Part shown: piece after piece, positions 30,528 through 42,917 of the stretch
Layout of the letters: the number at the start of each line of letters is the position of its first letter
Numbering within the stretch: the first letter of the stretch is position 1
Assembly (NCBI GenBank): GCA_011634665.1
Contig: WAEK01000002.1
Location: forward strand, 2,134,001 to 2,198,000
DNA length: 64,000 nt
Direction of reading: 5' to 3'
DNA from: Mortierella sp. BCC40632
Lineage: Eukaryota > Mortierellomycota > Mortierellomycetes > Mortierellales > Mortierellaceae
The notes under the pieces: generated by a model
Database searches by the model: none
Seen by the model: the letters and a program-made list of their open reading frames with translations, nothing else
What the model was told of the DNA's origin: nothing
Translations under genes and position numbers: made by a program

Positions 30528-33500
30528 ATGATGGAGGATCATCCTGGACCAAGGAGCGACTGCAACTCGGGAATAATATCTAATTCATGGGTAGGTGGTG
30601 GCTACAGGAACCGAGATGTATTAATTGGTGAAGGGTCAACGGCGAATTCACTTCAAAAGTCCAACACCGACATCGTTGATCCTACTCGGGGGCATCAGCC
30701 AATGGTGTCCCCACTCTTGAACTTGGAGTCTGTCGCGGAGGTAGAGCATCACAACAAGCCCTTATCCAAAGGACACGCAGCAGCTGGTCTCTGGATAGAT
30801 ACTCTGTCGACACTCAGATCCTCGCCTACCCAGAGTGTCAATCCTCCCAGTCAGCAACCTCCTCACCCTTTTGTGGTCACAGATGCATCTCGTACCCAGC
30901 CAGACGAGCCTTTCAATCCACTTCGCCGGAGCTCCGTTCAATCCAATGCGACGCTGTGTTCAGTGATGACCTCGGTCTCTGTCGATTCTGTAGACAGCCA
31001 CCGTGTCCTAGAGACAGATATATTGTTGGAGGATGGAGAAGTGGTTCAGGAGTCTCCAGAAAAGCAACAACAGCGATTCAGAATCACTACTTCACAATCA
31101 GCAGTGGATTCAATTGCATTTACGAGGGTCGAAACGCTTGGATCATTCCCGATTGACACCCATTCAGCTATGCGAGGTACGCTAGGACAGAGGTCAAAAA
31201 CAACCTCCAGGCTCCCCAGGGTTGCTTGTGCACCGGATGAATTGAGTCCAATGGACGGGCACGATCAAACCCTTGGCGATGGTCGGTTCTCTCCACCAAG
31301 CGATCCGAGACCCATTCCTCGTTCACGCAGCCTTCCATGTTCGCCCAGGTCGCTCCCCTCCTCGCCTCCTACGTCAATTATGCCTGTTCCTCCAACGTTC
31401 ACCACACAACTTGATTGGGCACCATCTGAACGGGATGAAGATGGCCTCACAAACGAAACGAGAAATTCTTCAGTACCACCAGACATGCTACCATTGTCTG
31501 TGCTCGGAAGATCTAATCCCACCAGCTTAAAAGGCCAGGGTCCTGATCACGATAACAGATCTTCATCACTCCTAAGTCCTACAGCAGCCCATTCGGCCTA
31601 TCTCGAAAGGCCACGGAGCCTGTCCTTGCTTTCACCACGCCAACTTCAAGAGTTGAGCGAGGAAAATGGAAAGGTTGAGGAGAACGAGCCTATTGCTGCT
31701 CTTCGAACAGTAGCTGAGGCTGTAGCGGCAGCTCGTGGTGAGAGCATTGGTAGCGGCGTTGGAAGAGGGTCATCTGTTGCAAGTCCCAAGGAAGCCACTC
31801 CAGGGAGAAGACGATACAGTATCTTTGAAAGGAGTAGTGGAAATCAAAGCAAGTCGAAACTCTTTAGGCGAGGAGAAGGAAAGGGTTCAGATAGCCCAAC
31901 ACTAGGTTTCCTAAGGCCAAGTAGCGCAAAACACCAGAGTCTCCCTTCAGGACAGCACTCACAGCACCCATCGCCCCAACAGCAACAGCCATCATCACCT
32001 AGTCTTGCCACCTCTTCGAAAAAGTCACGACCCCCGCCTTTCAACGCGCCATTTATAACATTCCAGCCCCATAACACTGACATTTCAACAGAACGGCCAG
32101 CAGTCTCGGGCCGGCTTATGCTCCACATCCCAAGACTCTCAGGCAAGAAGTTCCAGTTTGTTTCACTGGTGCTGCACCTGAAACTGAAGGAGTCTATTAC
32201 ATGGGCGCGCCAGGACCTAGTCTCGTTTGAAATTGAAAGGCACCACTGGGGGCAGACTGTTTGGGAGAAGAAGGTGCCTCTTTCTTATAGAGATAAGCAA
32301 GTCGATGAAGATACCAGTAACGGAATCTCTGAGGCTTCAAGCCCAACCTTTCCACCAACAGCAAGTGAATACCCACGTTCGAGTCAGCATCACCAAACTT
32401 CTTCTGCGTCACTCCAGGGACCAAAATCCATGGAGTCAATAGACAACCCAAAAGGAGATGAATGGCGATGGGAGTGGTTAATCCCAGTGACAAGACAAGA
32501 GGTGCGACCCGAGAGCTTCGAAGGTGCAATGGGCATGATCTGGTATGAACTGGAGGCCAAGTGTACATTCCGATGGGAGGAGGTTGACAAGAACCGGCAG
32601 CCTATTTTGGCCTCTCCTAGAACCCCTGTAACCAGTCCTCCCAATTCAATGCGGACGTCTGGAGTAAGAGCTGACCAAACCAATGATAACGGAGATGAGC
32701 AATCCTATGGACCGACCACATTGTTTAAAAAAGGTAAGGTACCAGCATTAAGACATTTTACGCGGCTGGAGAGTCTTCGAGTCAAATGTTTTGGACACAA
32801 AACTCACAAAGATAAGAATTGGCCCCTGGGCATGGTCGATATAGCCTCAACTAGAACCTTTTCTCAAGTCCTTGGGAAACTGCGAGTGGGTGGGGGCAAT
32901 TCCAACAACAAAAACAAAAAATTGCAGCAGCAATATGCCGGAGATTTTAAAATCGCGTCTCGACACGAGGAGTATATCCAAAACTGCCTTCGGAAGAAGG
33001 CTGCCCAGGACGCCGAGACTGTTGATAAAGAGGTATCCAAAGTTGTTGACTTGTCAGCATTTGAGGAACGGATCCAGTACCTACTCTCTATTGGAAACAA
33101 GGAACCTCACTCGCCAGTTTCCACAGCCTCTACAGATGCTTCTCCACGCCAACAGCAACAACAATACCTCCAGACATCTTCTATGACCACATCATCATCA
33201 TCCTCTGGCGAGCCCTCGTCGATCTCAATGATCCCTGAACCAGTCCCATTTTTGGTCCGCAAGACCCTCAAGCTCTACTTCATTCGGCCACCTCAGCGAG
33301 TCACCCTGAACCCTCCACTGCCAATGATGAACGCTCCATCTATGGCGATGCCCATGCTCCCAGGTACCAGACGTCTCAAGGCTATTATCCCGGGAGCACG
33401 AATCCAAGTCCAAGTTCAAGTCCCAACCATGATTCCAATACCCGGATACGCGTTCACTTCTCAGCTGATACCCAACTCCAAAACAGGCGAGCTGGTTCCT

Positions 33501-36117
33501 GCCCCTCGAACTAACGCAGGTGGGGACCAAAATGATCGACACTACGCCAACAATAGTGGCAGCAGCAAGAACAAAGATAAGGAGGTGCAGGATATTATAC
33601 GACCATCCGAGTATGGATGTCCGGACAGCTTTCAGGTAGCCTTGACGATTCGCAAGGTGACTCAACGAGATATTGACAAGAGCGACATCCTTCGGAGACG
33701 ATACGAAAGTACATCGGCCTCAGCGAAGCCAATCTCAAGTGGTAGTAAGAAATCAAAAGGAGGCTTCAATCCTGGTTCTTCAGCTTCTTCTTGCTCCTTA
33801 CCACTGCCTATGGCTGGAATCTTGAGCCAAGCTCAGCAGGCATCTTCCTCTTGTCGAAAGCGGACAATGAGTCAACATGGGGATCTTTCTAAAATGGCCG
33901 AAGGCGGCGGAGTCATGGGCGCTGGAGATAATACTCCCATGCAGGATGTACCGCGTGCATGGCGGAAAGAGATTCGCGTTCGTAAGGTCAAATGCGAGTT
34001 TTGGCAGAAGGAGAGCTGCAGGTATGGTCCGAGTTGGATGAATACCAAGGGATGTTTTTCTGTTCTTTTTTATTATTTTTTATCCGTACTTACCAATCGC
34101 TTGGAATACTAGGATCCCAACGGAAGATGCACCATCTAGATCAATCAAGTACCCGCTCGCACCAGCCTTTATGTATTCAGAAAAGGAGCAAGAGAAGGAG
34201 CGCCAGAAAGCGATGATGGCTTCGCCCAAAGTCTGTCACCAGCACACAAAGTCAATAGGAGAACTAGAGCACATCAATTGTGGATCATTCTCTTGCGAGT
34301 CCCTTCATTCGTCAATTCACCCCTTTGCGACTCCGTCAGGTTGCGGATCCTTAAGAGGGAATGAATCCTCAACCACAGTCAAAGACTACTCGAAATATCC
34401 AGGCTCCAGCCTCAAGTGCTCATGCTCGATCCAGTCGCCTCGACAGTATTCATCTCTATCTAGTCGGGATAGAAAAGGATCCCAAGCATCCATTTTCACA
34501 TCTTCATTGACGGTCCCGCCATCACCTTGTATCTCGCAGCCAGGCTCTCCAACCTCACCTCGAGCATGGTCCATTCCTGCACATCAGGTTCATTTTCACC
34601 AGCACCAGCCATTTATGCTCCTTATCCCTATTGCACTTACATCATCCAATCTGCGCCAGACCTTTGCCTGGCCTTCAGTCGATACACCAGAACCAACGGG
34701 ATACCAAGGATATCCAAGAGGGAACCCGAGCCATGGAGCAGGAGGTTTGGGGGATTCTAATGCTGGACCAGACTTTGATAGTACTTCACTATCAAGTCAA
34801 TACGATAGTTTTTTGGACGGACTTGATGCAGATGATTTCGGTGTACCTGGGGGCATGAACGGACCTGGAGGGTTCGGAACAGGTTCCTCACATAGCGTTC
34901 AAAGAACGAAGCCTCCAACAGTTAAGCCTCGGATTGAGGTAAAGCATTACCTGAGCCTTCGGTTATCCATCGAGGTCCTGGAACACGAAGGTGAATACGA
35001 AGATGATGACGACGTGGACCTTGAAGCAATTGAGGAGCAGCAGCTCATGTTGGCCAAAGATCAACAAGAGATATCGTTTTATGGACGTAGCAACAGTTCG
35101 GTGCCGTCCATTACAGGAACGATGGCAGCTGGAGGCAATGGATCGCTCTATAGTCCAACCTATGGGCCATCTTCACCCGTATTACCCTCTCTTTCGCCTG
35201 GACCTGGAGTGAATGGATCTGTCATCGGACGAACCTTGAATTCAACAAGTAGCGCGCATTCTCTACAGCTCCCTCCATCGATCCTGGCGAGCAACTCTAC
35301 TACATCCATTGCACCAACTATGCCTGGATATGTTGATCACGGACTATCGTCTGTCGGTGGACGACCCATAGCTCCTTTGTCTATCAAGCCAGCCATCCAG
35401 TTTTTGAATTCGACCGCGGGGCTACTAGACATGGAGCTTGAAGTAAATGCTGTTGGAGAGGACGACGATCCATTGTCCCCACCAGGCCCTCCTCCGTGTG
35501 CACCCTTCATGACTATGGATTCAACATTTGATCCGGATCGACGACGAGGGTCCAATTGTTCTGTTGAGAGTGCCAAAAGCAACGGAAGTGCCAAGAGTCT
35601 TGGAGTGGAGTCTGCGTCTCGTGCCCAACTGGATCAAAAGCTAGCCAGCTCGACAACAGGAAGTCATGGGTCCAGTAGTAACCAAACAACCGGAGTGGTG
35701 TTTGGCGCCCTGGAGGCCATCAAGAGAAAGGCTTCGTACTCCGCATTGGCAGGTGTGATGAGCACGGGATCCGCTTCGACTTCCCCAGCGCCATCTCAGT
35801 CGCATGCTCACCATGGTCTGAGTGGGGTGAACAAAATACCCTCGCAGACACAACTCAAACAACACCTACAGCAGCCAGCTCAACGAGCCGGACGGGTCAT
35901 GGTACAGAAGCTCAAGGATTTTGTGATTCAAATCCCTATTACGATCGTGATTCAGATGGATGATGCCAATCAAGCTGTGAGCGCTTATGGGTCTGTGCAT
36001 CCAAATTCGGAAAACATCATTGTGAAGCCGGTGCAGTTTTCTGAGGGGTCTAATTCTGGCGTATCCGCTGCGACTCAATTCAAAAATGACTATTATGCTA
36101 ATGATCCATTCCGCTGA
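30528..36117 (+). CDS. very large arrestin-like (alpha-arrestin family) protein, 2 exons
   Basis: Exons 30528-34021 and 34113-36117 (91-nt intron, phase kept); 1832 residues. The first about 500 residues are Ser/Pro-rich and disordered. From about residue 522 arrestin-type beta strands appear: SGRLMLHIPRLSGKKFQF then VSLVLHLKLKESITW, EWRWEWLIPV, GMIWYELEAKCTFRW, ALRHFTRLESLRVKCFG. A second set follows with KTLKLYFIRPP, IIPGARIQVQVQVPTMI, FQVALTIRKVTQRD, RIEVKHYLSLRLSIEV and FVIQIPITIVIQ near the end, separated by long low-complexity inserts. The pattern fits fungal alpha-arrestins, which recruit Rsp5-type ubiquitin ligases to plasma-membrane transporters. I found no PPxY motif in the sequence. 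Rgp1- or LDB19-type proteins are alternatives. The start is the first of two adjacent ATGs. Confidence 0.6.
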
Positions 36118-36682
36118 AGAGTGCCAATATGTTTCTTTTTCTTTCTTTTCTTTCCATTTCCATTTCCTTTTCTATTTCTATTTTTTTTTTTTTTCTTTCC
36201 TCCTAAAAAAAAGTAATGAAAATGAAGGTTTATCAAAGATAATCTGCACGTTTGAGAACTATTAGAACAAAAGAAAAAAAAGATACACCCAGTCAACGCA
36301 TCCCTTTTTATTCATAAAGTTGTCATGTCAAGACGCTCTTGTCGAACTCGCAGACAGAATGGTGGTTGATATTCAGGCATTTACATAATTTTTAAACTAC
36401 ATGACATTTTTTCTTTCTTTGTTTGGGATCTTTATGCTACAGGTATTGGCGATGGTAAGCAAAAGAAACATGGATCCATGGTACAGTGACTGGTTTATGG
36501 GGATGACAAACTAGTGACTCCCTTCATCCTGCCTCGCCTCCTGTGCCTTGGCTAAGTAATGCCATTTGATTCATATCATTCAAAAAAAAAAGTCCCGATA
36601 TCGTGTCAGTCCAGTATAGTCAAGCTTGTAGAAGAAGGTATTTGATGACAGGGGGAAGTGTGGGGATAGATAAAGGGTTTGT
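36118..36682. other. intergenic between convergent genes
   Basis: T-rich 3' flank of the arrestin-like gene (T run about 36181-36194) and 3' flank of the minus-strand gene. No gene is seen. Confidence 0.6.
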
Positions 36683-37770
36683 CTACTTGCCTTGTTGAGC
36701 GAGGTAGGTCTGATGCCGCTCTCGGGCAATGATCAAGGCACTGCGGATGAATTTTGAGGCAATAACACCGATGACCAGCCAAAAGAACGAAAATGCCGTC
36801 AAGAGTAAGATGACTCCAAGTATAAGAAGCAAAATTGCGCCTAATAGTTTTTATATAAATATATGGTAGATCCCAAGTGGTAAGTAAATGAACAAGCATC
36901 CTTCGATGCGCACGGACCAAGTCAGACAGATAGCTCATCAGATAAAAAAAAAACTAGGTATTGTACCTGCAATGAATACAACGATGGACTGGAGTATAAC
37001 AACTACCACAGTCGCTATACCAACTAGAATACTTAGCGAGACTCCGGTAACACACGCAAATACAACCACTGGTCCAGCAGAGAACAGGACCAAGCACGAC
37101 AGGAAGGCCTAAAAGAGGAGTGGGAGAGAGAAAGAGAGAGAAAAAGAAAAGGGCATGAGCTTGAGTCGAGTAACGGTTATTGGATGTTGATAGTATAGAA
37201 ACTAGTCCATCCCAAGAGCTAAGGAATCCAATATCCAAAGGAGAAAGAAAACTTACTGTCAAGAGTGGATATGCTTGCATGAGACTCAAGTACTGAGACC
37301 AGAGTCGGCTTGCAGCAACGTTCAATCTAGACCAAGTCAAGAGATGATTAGCACTGATGTGACAAATAGGAGCCGAGCCGGCCATTTTAGCCTCCCTCCC
37401 TCTCTCCCTCGCGTTTCGACCGTTCTCATCCTCGTGTATTTCTTTTTCTCTCTTTTCTTTTTATTTTTCACGAGCACACAGAAGACCAGGCAGACCTTTT
37501 CGCTCGTTTTTACCTTTCGCGGAGAGGCTGTGAGCGAGAGACCACGTCAAGGGCAAATGCGACGATTATCTCTCGAAGGTGGACAAGCGCGGGCCACGAT
37601 TGACCGTTGGGATTTTCACTGCTTTCTCTATTGTTACTACTGCTTCCACTTTCATTATGGTTGTTGTTTCCAAGTGTGGAGGTCTCTGAGGTCGAGTGGA
37701 AGGCTGATATCGGGTCTGATTGGGCAGGTTGGCTGCCTGAAGGGTGCTTGGGGTCGACTACCTGTGTCAT
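36683..37770 (-). CDS. promethin/LDAF1-like hydrophobic protein, 4 exons
   Basis: Exons: 37770-37514, 37326-37257, 37108-36967, 36840-36683; 208 residues. The first about 60 residues are polar and disordered (NNNHNESGSSSNN). An amphipathic part with RLWSQYLSLMQAYPLLT leads into an almost unbroken hydrophobic block of about 75 residues with Gly breaks (AGPVVVFACVTGVSLS, GVILLLTAFSFFWLVIGV). The end is basic: ASKFIRSALIIARERHQTYLAQQGK. That order (short Tyr-x-x-x-Pro segment, paired hydrophobic hairpins, basic tail) matches promethin-domain proteins such as LDAF1/TMEM159, which partner seipin at lipid droplet assembly sites in the ER. The identification is by architecture, so moderate. Pex11- or reticulon-like hairpin proteins are alternatives. 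Confidence 0.6.
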
Positions 37771-38504
37771 AGGAACGAGGAGTGGAGGGAAATGAAGTAA
37801 CAGAAAAGGAGGAAATAGAGAGTGACAGAGATGGACAGGTGGTCGAGGCAGTAGAAGAGACAGTTGATTGATGAGAGGAGGCGACGAAATCGAATGGAGT
37901 AAGAGAAAGAGAGAAATGTGAGATGGAATGGAAGAAAGGATGGGAGAAGAGGAAGAGAAAGAGAGAAAAACAGAGAAAGGGAGAGAGAAAGAGAAAGAGG
38001 AAAAGAGAGAAAGAGAGCAAAAGAGAGGGTTGTTGTTGCAAAGAGGACAAAGAGGACACATGAAAGTGGGAAAAAAGTTGACCAAAGGCTGTTGTCCGTG
38101 CACCGTGGGCCTCACCTGCCGCCTTCGGGTCTCGAGCCAAAAGGGCTCAGTTGAGGTACATGTAGTCCAAGAAAAAAGAGAGGGTTCTCCTCACATACAA
38201 CTGTAGTATCCGTTACTTTTACCACGGTATATGCAACACAAGTGCTCCATTCGATATGGCCACTATGCGTGGGAGGCGCCAAGAAGAAAGAAAAGTTGAC
38301 TCCAGTGATTCGACCAGAAGCGGCCTAGGCTTTTGCGCTTATGTGATCATGCTTGTTGCGTTCGGGTCCAAAGGATCATTGGGCAAAAAATAGTTCGGCT
38401 TTTTAATACTTGGATGCTACTAACTTCTGCTTCTTTGGCCTCGATAAAGTGCGTGTTGCTAGAATACATGAACTGGGTATGAAGGACAATGAGAATAAAG
38501 GAAA
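37771..38504. other. intergenic, GA-rich promoter-like region
   Basis: (GA)-rich from about 37800 to 38030, which is pyrimidine-rich in the sense of the minus-strand gene whose 5' end is at 37770. No gene is seen. Confidence 0.55.
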
Positions 38505-39362
38505 CTACTGAGGATAAGAATATTGAGGATGTGGCTGGTTTGAGGGGTAGTGGCCACCCGAGTATGTGTTCCCAGGATGTGCATAGGGGCCTGATGGTGT
38601 TGAGAGTGTAGCTGCTGGAGTTGAAATGGAGGGAGCCTGGTACACGTTGTCGGAGAAGTGGCCTTCTCGGATATCACTGCTTCCTCCGCCAGTGCCATGG
38701 AGAGATTCTTCGTCCTTGTAGCCCTGTTGTTGAGGTTCTTCCTCATGCTCTCCTGCACCCTTCAGGGTTTTGGACTCTTCCTCATCCTGAGCTTGTTGCG
38801 TGCGACGATACTGTGATGGTGAAGGTCCCAGCTTATAGTGTCCTCCGACGGTTGTCTTTTTGGACTTTCTGTCCCGATAGCTTCTCTTGACCGAGTAGAC
38901 AAAAAGCATGACCGCGGTGGCCACAAAGAGCAACGCTGTGACAATGCAAAAGGCCGTTGAGGCAAACATGGATTGACAGGCACGCTTGTAGTTGGCGTCG
39001 GCAATCTCGGTGCCATTGGACATGAGCTTGCAATTGACGTTGCTCATTCCGTTGGGCGGACTAGCGATTCCACCTACGGCCGCAAGGACCCACATGGCTG
39101 TGGCAAAGATGATCCAGAGGCTCTCAATGATAGCACGCATGGTCTTTCCATACTTTTGGCGGAGGATCAGGTTGAGAGTCATGAGTGAGCTCAGCAACGC
39201 AAATGTGAGCGTGCCGATGGCGATGGGCGAGAGCGAGCCCGCGTTTTGCGACTTTGGATAGGCAGAGACATAGAGACAACAACAGATGACGACAATGAGC
39301 CCCGAGAGGAAGGTGGCTATTTGGACGAGAAAGAGGGTGATAGATGTTGGTGCGATTCTCAT
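38505..39362 (-). CDS. four-helix membrane protein, MARVEL-like
   Basis: A single exon of 285 residues. Four hydrophobic segments lie at about 8-32, 45-66, 78-100 and 131-157. The second loop carries two cysteines (C111, C129) around a possible glycosylation site (NGTE). The cytoplasmic tail is charged (RSYRDRKSKK), then rich in Glu, Gln, Pro, His and Tyr. The four-helix layout with both ends inside and helix 3 reading SLWIIFATAMWVLAAVGGIA fits MARVEL-domain proteins of fungal plasma membranes or vesicles. No catalytic residues are seen. The role is unknown. Confidence 0.65.
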   Translation of the reverse strand: MRIAPTSITLFLVQIATFLSGLIVVICCCLYVSAYPKSQNAGSLSPIAIGTLTFALLSSLMTLNLILRQKYGKTMRAIIESLWIIFATAMWVLAAVGGIASPPNGMSNVNCKLMSNGTEIADANYKRACQSMFASTAFCIVTALLFVATAVMLFVYSVKRSYRDRKSKKTTVGGHYKLGPSPSQYRRTQQAQDEEESKTLKGAGEHEEEPQQQGYKDEESLHGTGGGSSDIREGHFSDNVYQAPSISTPAATLSTPSGPYAHPGNTYSGGHYPSNQPHPQYSYPQ

Positions 39363-40507
39363 GGCAATCGAGTTTCGGCGTGGGAGAGAAGGAGAGAAGT
39401 AGAGAGAGAGAGAGAAGTGTGAAAGAGGCGATGACGAACAGGAGCGGAAAAAAGGTCATCAGCTGGAAAAACGATCGCCTTTTTGTGTCTTTTTTTACCG
39501 CCACTCCCTCGCTCCTGCCAAGGCGCGCGGGTCGATTGAAGCACCGCCTCGCTTGGATGGGACTGTGGGGAGGGGGGTGATGGACCCTGTGGGTAGGGGC
39601 AAAAGAGGCGCACTGCCTCTTCTTTGGACCTAGACCCATTCTTTTTATTTTTATTTAGCGAGTTGGATCTAGCTAGTGTGTTTGAATAGTCTACATGCTA
39701 TGCCGTATCCAGGAACGTGTCAAGTGCGCGAGATAGAAAATGACTCGTTCCAGGGGCGATTATGACATACACAGCCAGAGTGTCATCGGAGTTTTGGACC
39801 CCGTTTCAGACCATCCGTACATCTCTTTTGGGCCTTTGGTGATGGTCTCTATATCGATTCATGGTTCCTCATCAGCAAGGGCCGCCAGCTTGATTTTTAT
39901 GTTCTTGGCAGTCAGTCAGACAGCTAATTCTGCAATACTCAACGCTTCGCTCCTCTGCACCTTTCTAGTCCTACCGCTACTATCTTTCACCTCGATATTC
40001 TTGCAGTAGCTCTTCATGATCATAGCAAACCACAGGCAGTGGATGAACGATGGATGATGAACTGTTCTCTGAGCAAAGACGGAGTACGCGTCAGATCCCC
40101 TTGGATGAGGTCACACCTGAGAGAGATGACTGGATTTACTATCTGGAGATCGACTTGACATCCATGAGGAGCCTGTATCGCTTCCATTAGGTGTAACCTG
40201 TCTGGGAACTGGAAACCCTTTTTTTTTTTTGGGACGAATCCAAAAAGTCTGGAGGAAAAAAACAACAACAAGACAGCACGCCTGCTAACATGCCACGGAA
40301 AGAAAAGATACGGAACGGGTGTCTGAACAGAGAGCCAGAGCTTTTCTCATGCTGCTGTAAAATGCCTATGGGCCCTCATTTACAGCGTTCTCTCATACCT
40401 CGGTCTCCACTAACCGTGGTAACTGGCGACTGCAGCAGGAGAGGGAGACAATTTTGCTCCTCTCTCAAGCAAATGCAGCCACATCTTGTTTTGAATTTGC
40501 CTTTTTT

Positions 40508-40538
<31 letters not shown>

Positions 40539-40613
40539 CGCAGTCATATGAGCGATTTGACAACACACTTCCTCTTCTCATTCTTTCTTCAACTCCTTCA
40601 TTCCTCATTGACC
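39363..40613. other. 1.25-kb region between divergent genes
   Basis: Holds both promoters. A 29-nt T tract followed by CGCAG at about 40510-40545 looks like the end of a 5' UTR intron of RRP8, since an open frame upstream lacks sense. No gene is seen. Confidence 0.5.
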
Positions 40614-42834
40614 ATGTTCGCTGTGCCAGGATTCAATGTTGGCAGTCTCGTCGTCGAGACTGCTAAAGACCAGCTCAAAAAACGGAAGCATGAAGAACTC
40701 CCCATCCCATCGTCTTCAACATCGACCACTACAGCATCCACTTCAGGTGCTGGCTCAAACACAGTCTCGTCCACCCAGGCGCCCTCAGCCAAGAAGGCTA
40801 AACATGACAAAAAGAACAAGAAGGGATTTTCCTATGGAGACTCTGGCTCGACCAATGCAGAGGAAGGCGAGGCAGAAACAACAGGCATCCCACTGAAGGA
40901 GCTCAAGGGTCGCGAAAGTTGGAACCGTCCCACCAAGGCGCTTCGTCAAGCAAAAGCCGCCCAAGAAAAGCAAAAGCAAGATGAGCAAAAACGGCAAAAG
41001 GCATTGGCCAAGACTGACATTATCAGGTCTATCTCTGGAGCTAGTGATGCAATGGATCGTCTGTTGGACGGATCTGTGGATATGTCTGATCTCACCGCTA
41101 TCAAAAAGAATGGCGCTGCTCAGAGCAATGATATGGATGTGGAAATGATGGCTGCTTCAACAGAGGCCATTGCACCCAAGAAGAGAAACAAGCGGTTAGA
41201 GCGCAAGATTAAGAAGGCAGCATACATTGCAGCACTTGAGGCTAAGGATTCGACACCGACCGAGACTTCCGTAAAAGATAACAATGACAAACAGGAACAG
41301 AACGGGGATGATGACAAGGACAGCCAAAAAAAGACACAGAAGCAGACTGCAGCCTCGTCAAACCCACTCTTGACCAGCTTGACAAACAAGGAGAAGCGGA
41401 TGTTAAAGCAACTGCAAAAGAAGCATATTGAAGAAGGCGTAGATTTGACCACCCACGTGCCCAAGCCCCCTCCCGTCCAGACTCAGGCAAAGGCTGGTGC
41501 CAAGAAGTCAGAAAAGAAGAAAAACGAGGCGTCAAAGAAGCCAGAAGTGACCAGCAAGTCTGCTGCTGCACCAACCAAGGCAGACAAGAAGGCTAAGGAA
41601 CAGAGCAATAAGGGAGATAAAAAGCAGACTACAGCAGCAGCCAAGGATCAGACCCTGTCGAAGAAGCAACATCAGTTGGCCCAGGAACGCGAGAAGTTGC
41701 TCGAAGTAAGTAGCGTGAAGTAGAAACACTTGGATTGGGAACCCAGATCGAAGATTGGCCTTTCATTAACCATCGTCTTTTTTTTTTTTTATACTAGGCA
41801 CTTAACCGTACAAATAGTGCTCTGGAAGAATTGCAAAAGTCGCTAGGAGATGAGGACGATGAAACTCTTACAAAGGCCGAAGTCAAGGCAGCTGTCAAGG
41901 ATAAGAAAAAGGAAAAGGCTAACAAGAAGCAGGAGAAGCCCTCTGTCGTCGAACCGGCCCCTAAAGCAGCAGCACAACAGCAGCCCCAGCCAAAGTTGAC
42001 CAAGCTTCAGGAGCAGATGAAGAAGACTTTGGCAGGAGGCAAATTCCGCTATCTGAACGAGCAGCTCTACACAACCACTGGCGAGGAAGCATACAAGCTT
42101 TTCCAGTCCAAGCCCGAGTTGTTTGACGATTACCATTCAGGATTCCGGTCCCAGGTCGAATCATGGCCTCAGAATCCAGTCGACATCTTTATCAGTCAGT
42201 TGCGATCTATGCCTGCAGGCACAGTTGTGGCGGATCTTGGATGTGGTGATGCTCAGATCTCGGCAGAACTCAATGGCAAGAAGCTCAAGGTGCTGTCCTT
42301 TGATCTTGTGGCCAAGAATGAGCGAGTGACGGCTTGCGATATTGCCCATTTGCCCTTGAAAGACAACGAGGTGGATGTGGCTGTGTTCTGTCTGAGTCTG
42401 ATGGGTACTGACTTCCTAAAGTTCTTGAAGGAAGCCTATCGTGTGCTGAAGCCAGGGTATGAGTTCTTCTAGATGACATATTGCATTGGCCATGTGTGTA
42501 TTTGTGTGTCCTTCACACCCCTAATCTTTTAACGATTTCGTCTGAATCCTCCAATAGTGGTATGCTCAAGATCTCTGAAGTCATTAGTCGCTTCACTGAT
42601 GTGGATGCCTTCATTTCTGCCTTGAAGGCTCTTGGATTTGAGCACAAATCCAAGGATGCGTCCAACAAGATGTTTATCATGTTCGAGTTTGTGAAGCCCG
42701 CAGGCACAAAGAAGTCTTCAAGCGGAAAGAAGGGAGACAAGAAGGGCAGCAAAACGGAGTCTGCTGGTTCTTCTGTAGTCGACGAGTTGGATGGCGCCAG
42801 TCTCCTCAAGCCATGTATTTACAAGAAACGCTAG
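40614..42834 (+). CDS. RRP8: ribosomal RNA-processing protein 8 (25S rRNA m1A methyltransferase), 3 exons
   Basis: Exons 40614-41705, 41798-42456, 42558-42834; 675 residues. The N-terminal about 450 residues are Lys/Glu/Gln-rich, typical of nucleolar proteins. The C-terminal domain is the conserved Rrp8 methyltransferase: FRYLNEQLYTTTGEEAYKLF, YHSGFRSQVESWP, the SAM site VVADLGCGDAQI (508-519), then ITACD-like VTACDIAHLPL and VFCLSLMGT, ending MLKISEVISRFTD. In yeast Rrp8 methylates an adenine in 25S rRNA during 60S assembly. All SAM-binding blocks are present. A poly-T precedes the first intron's acceptor. The 3' end faces the VPS11 stop 83 bp away. Confidence 0.93.
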
Positions 42835-42917
42835 TTCCGTAACAACCATTAAAAACATCAGCCATCGTATAGACTTTCTTTCTTTTTTATTTCTCATACA
42901 TGGTGATCTATGAAGAC

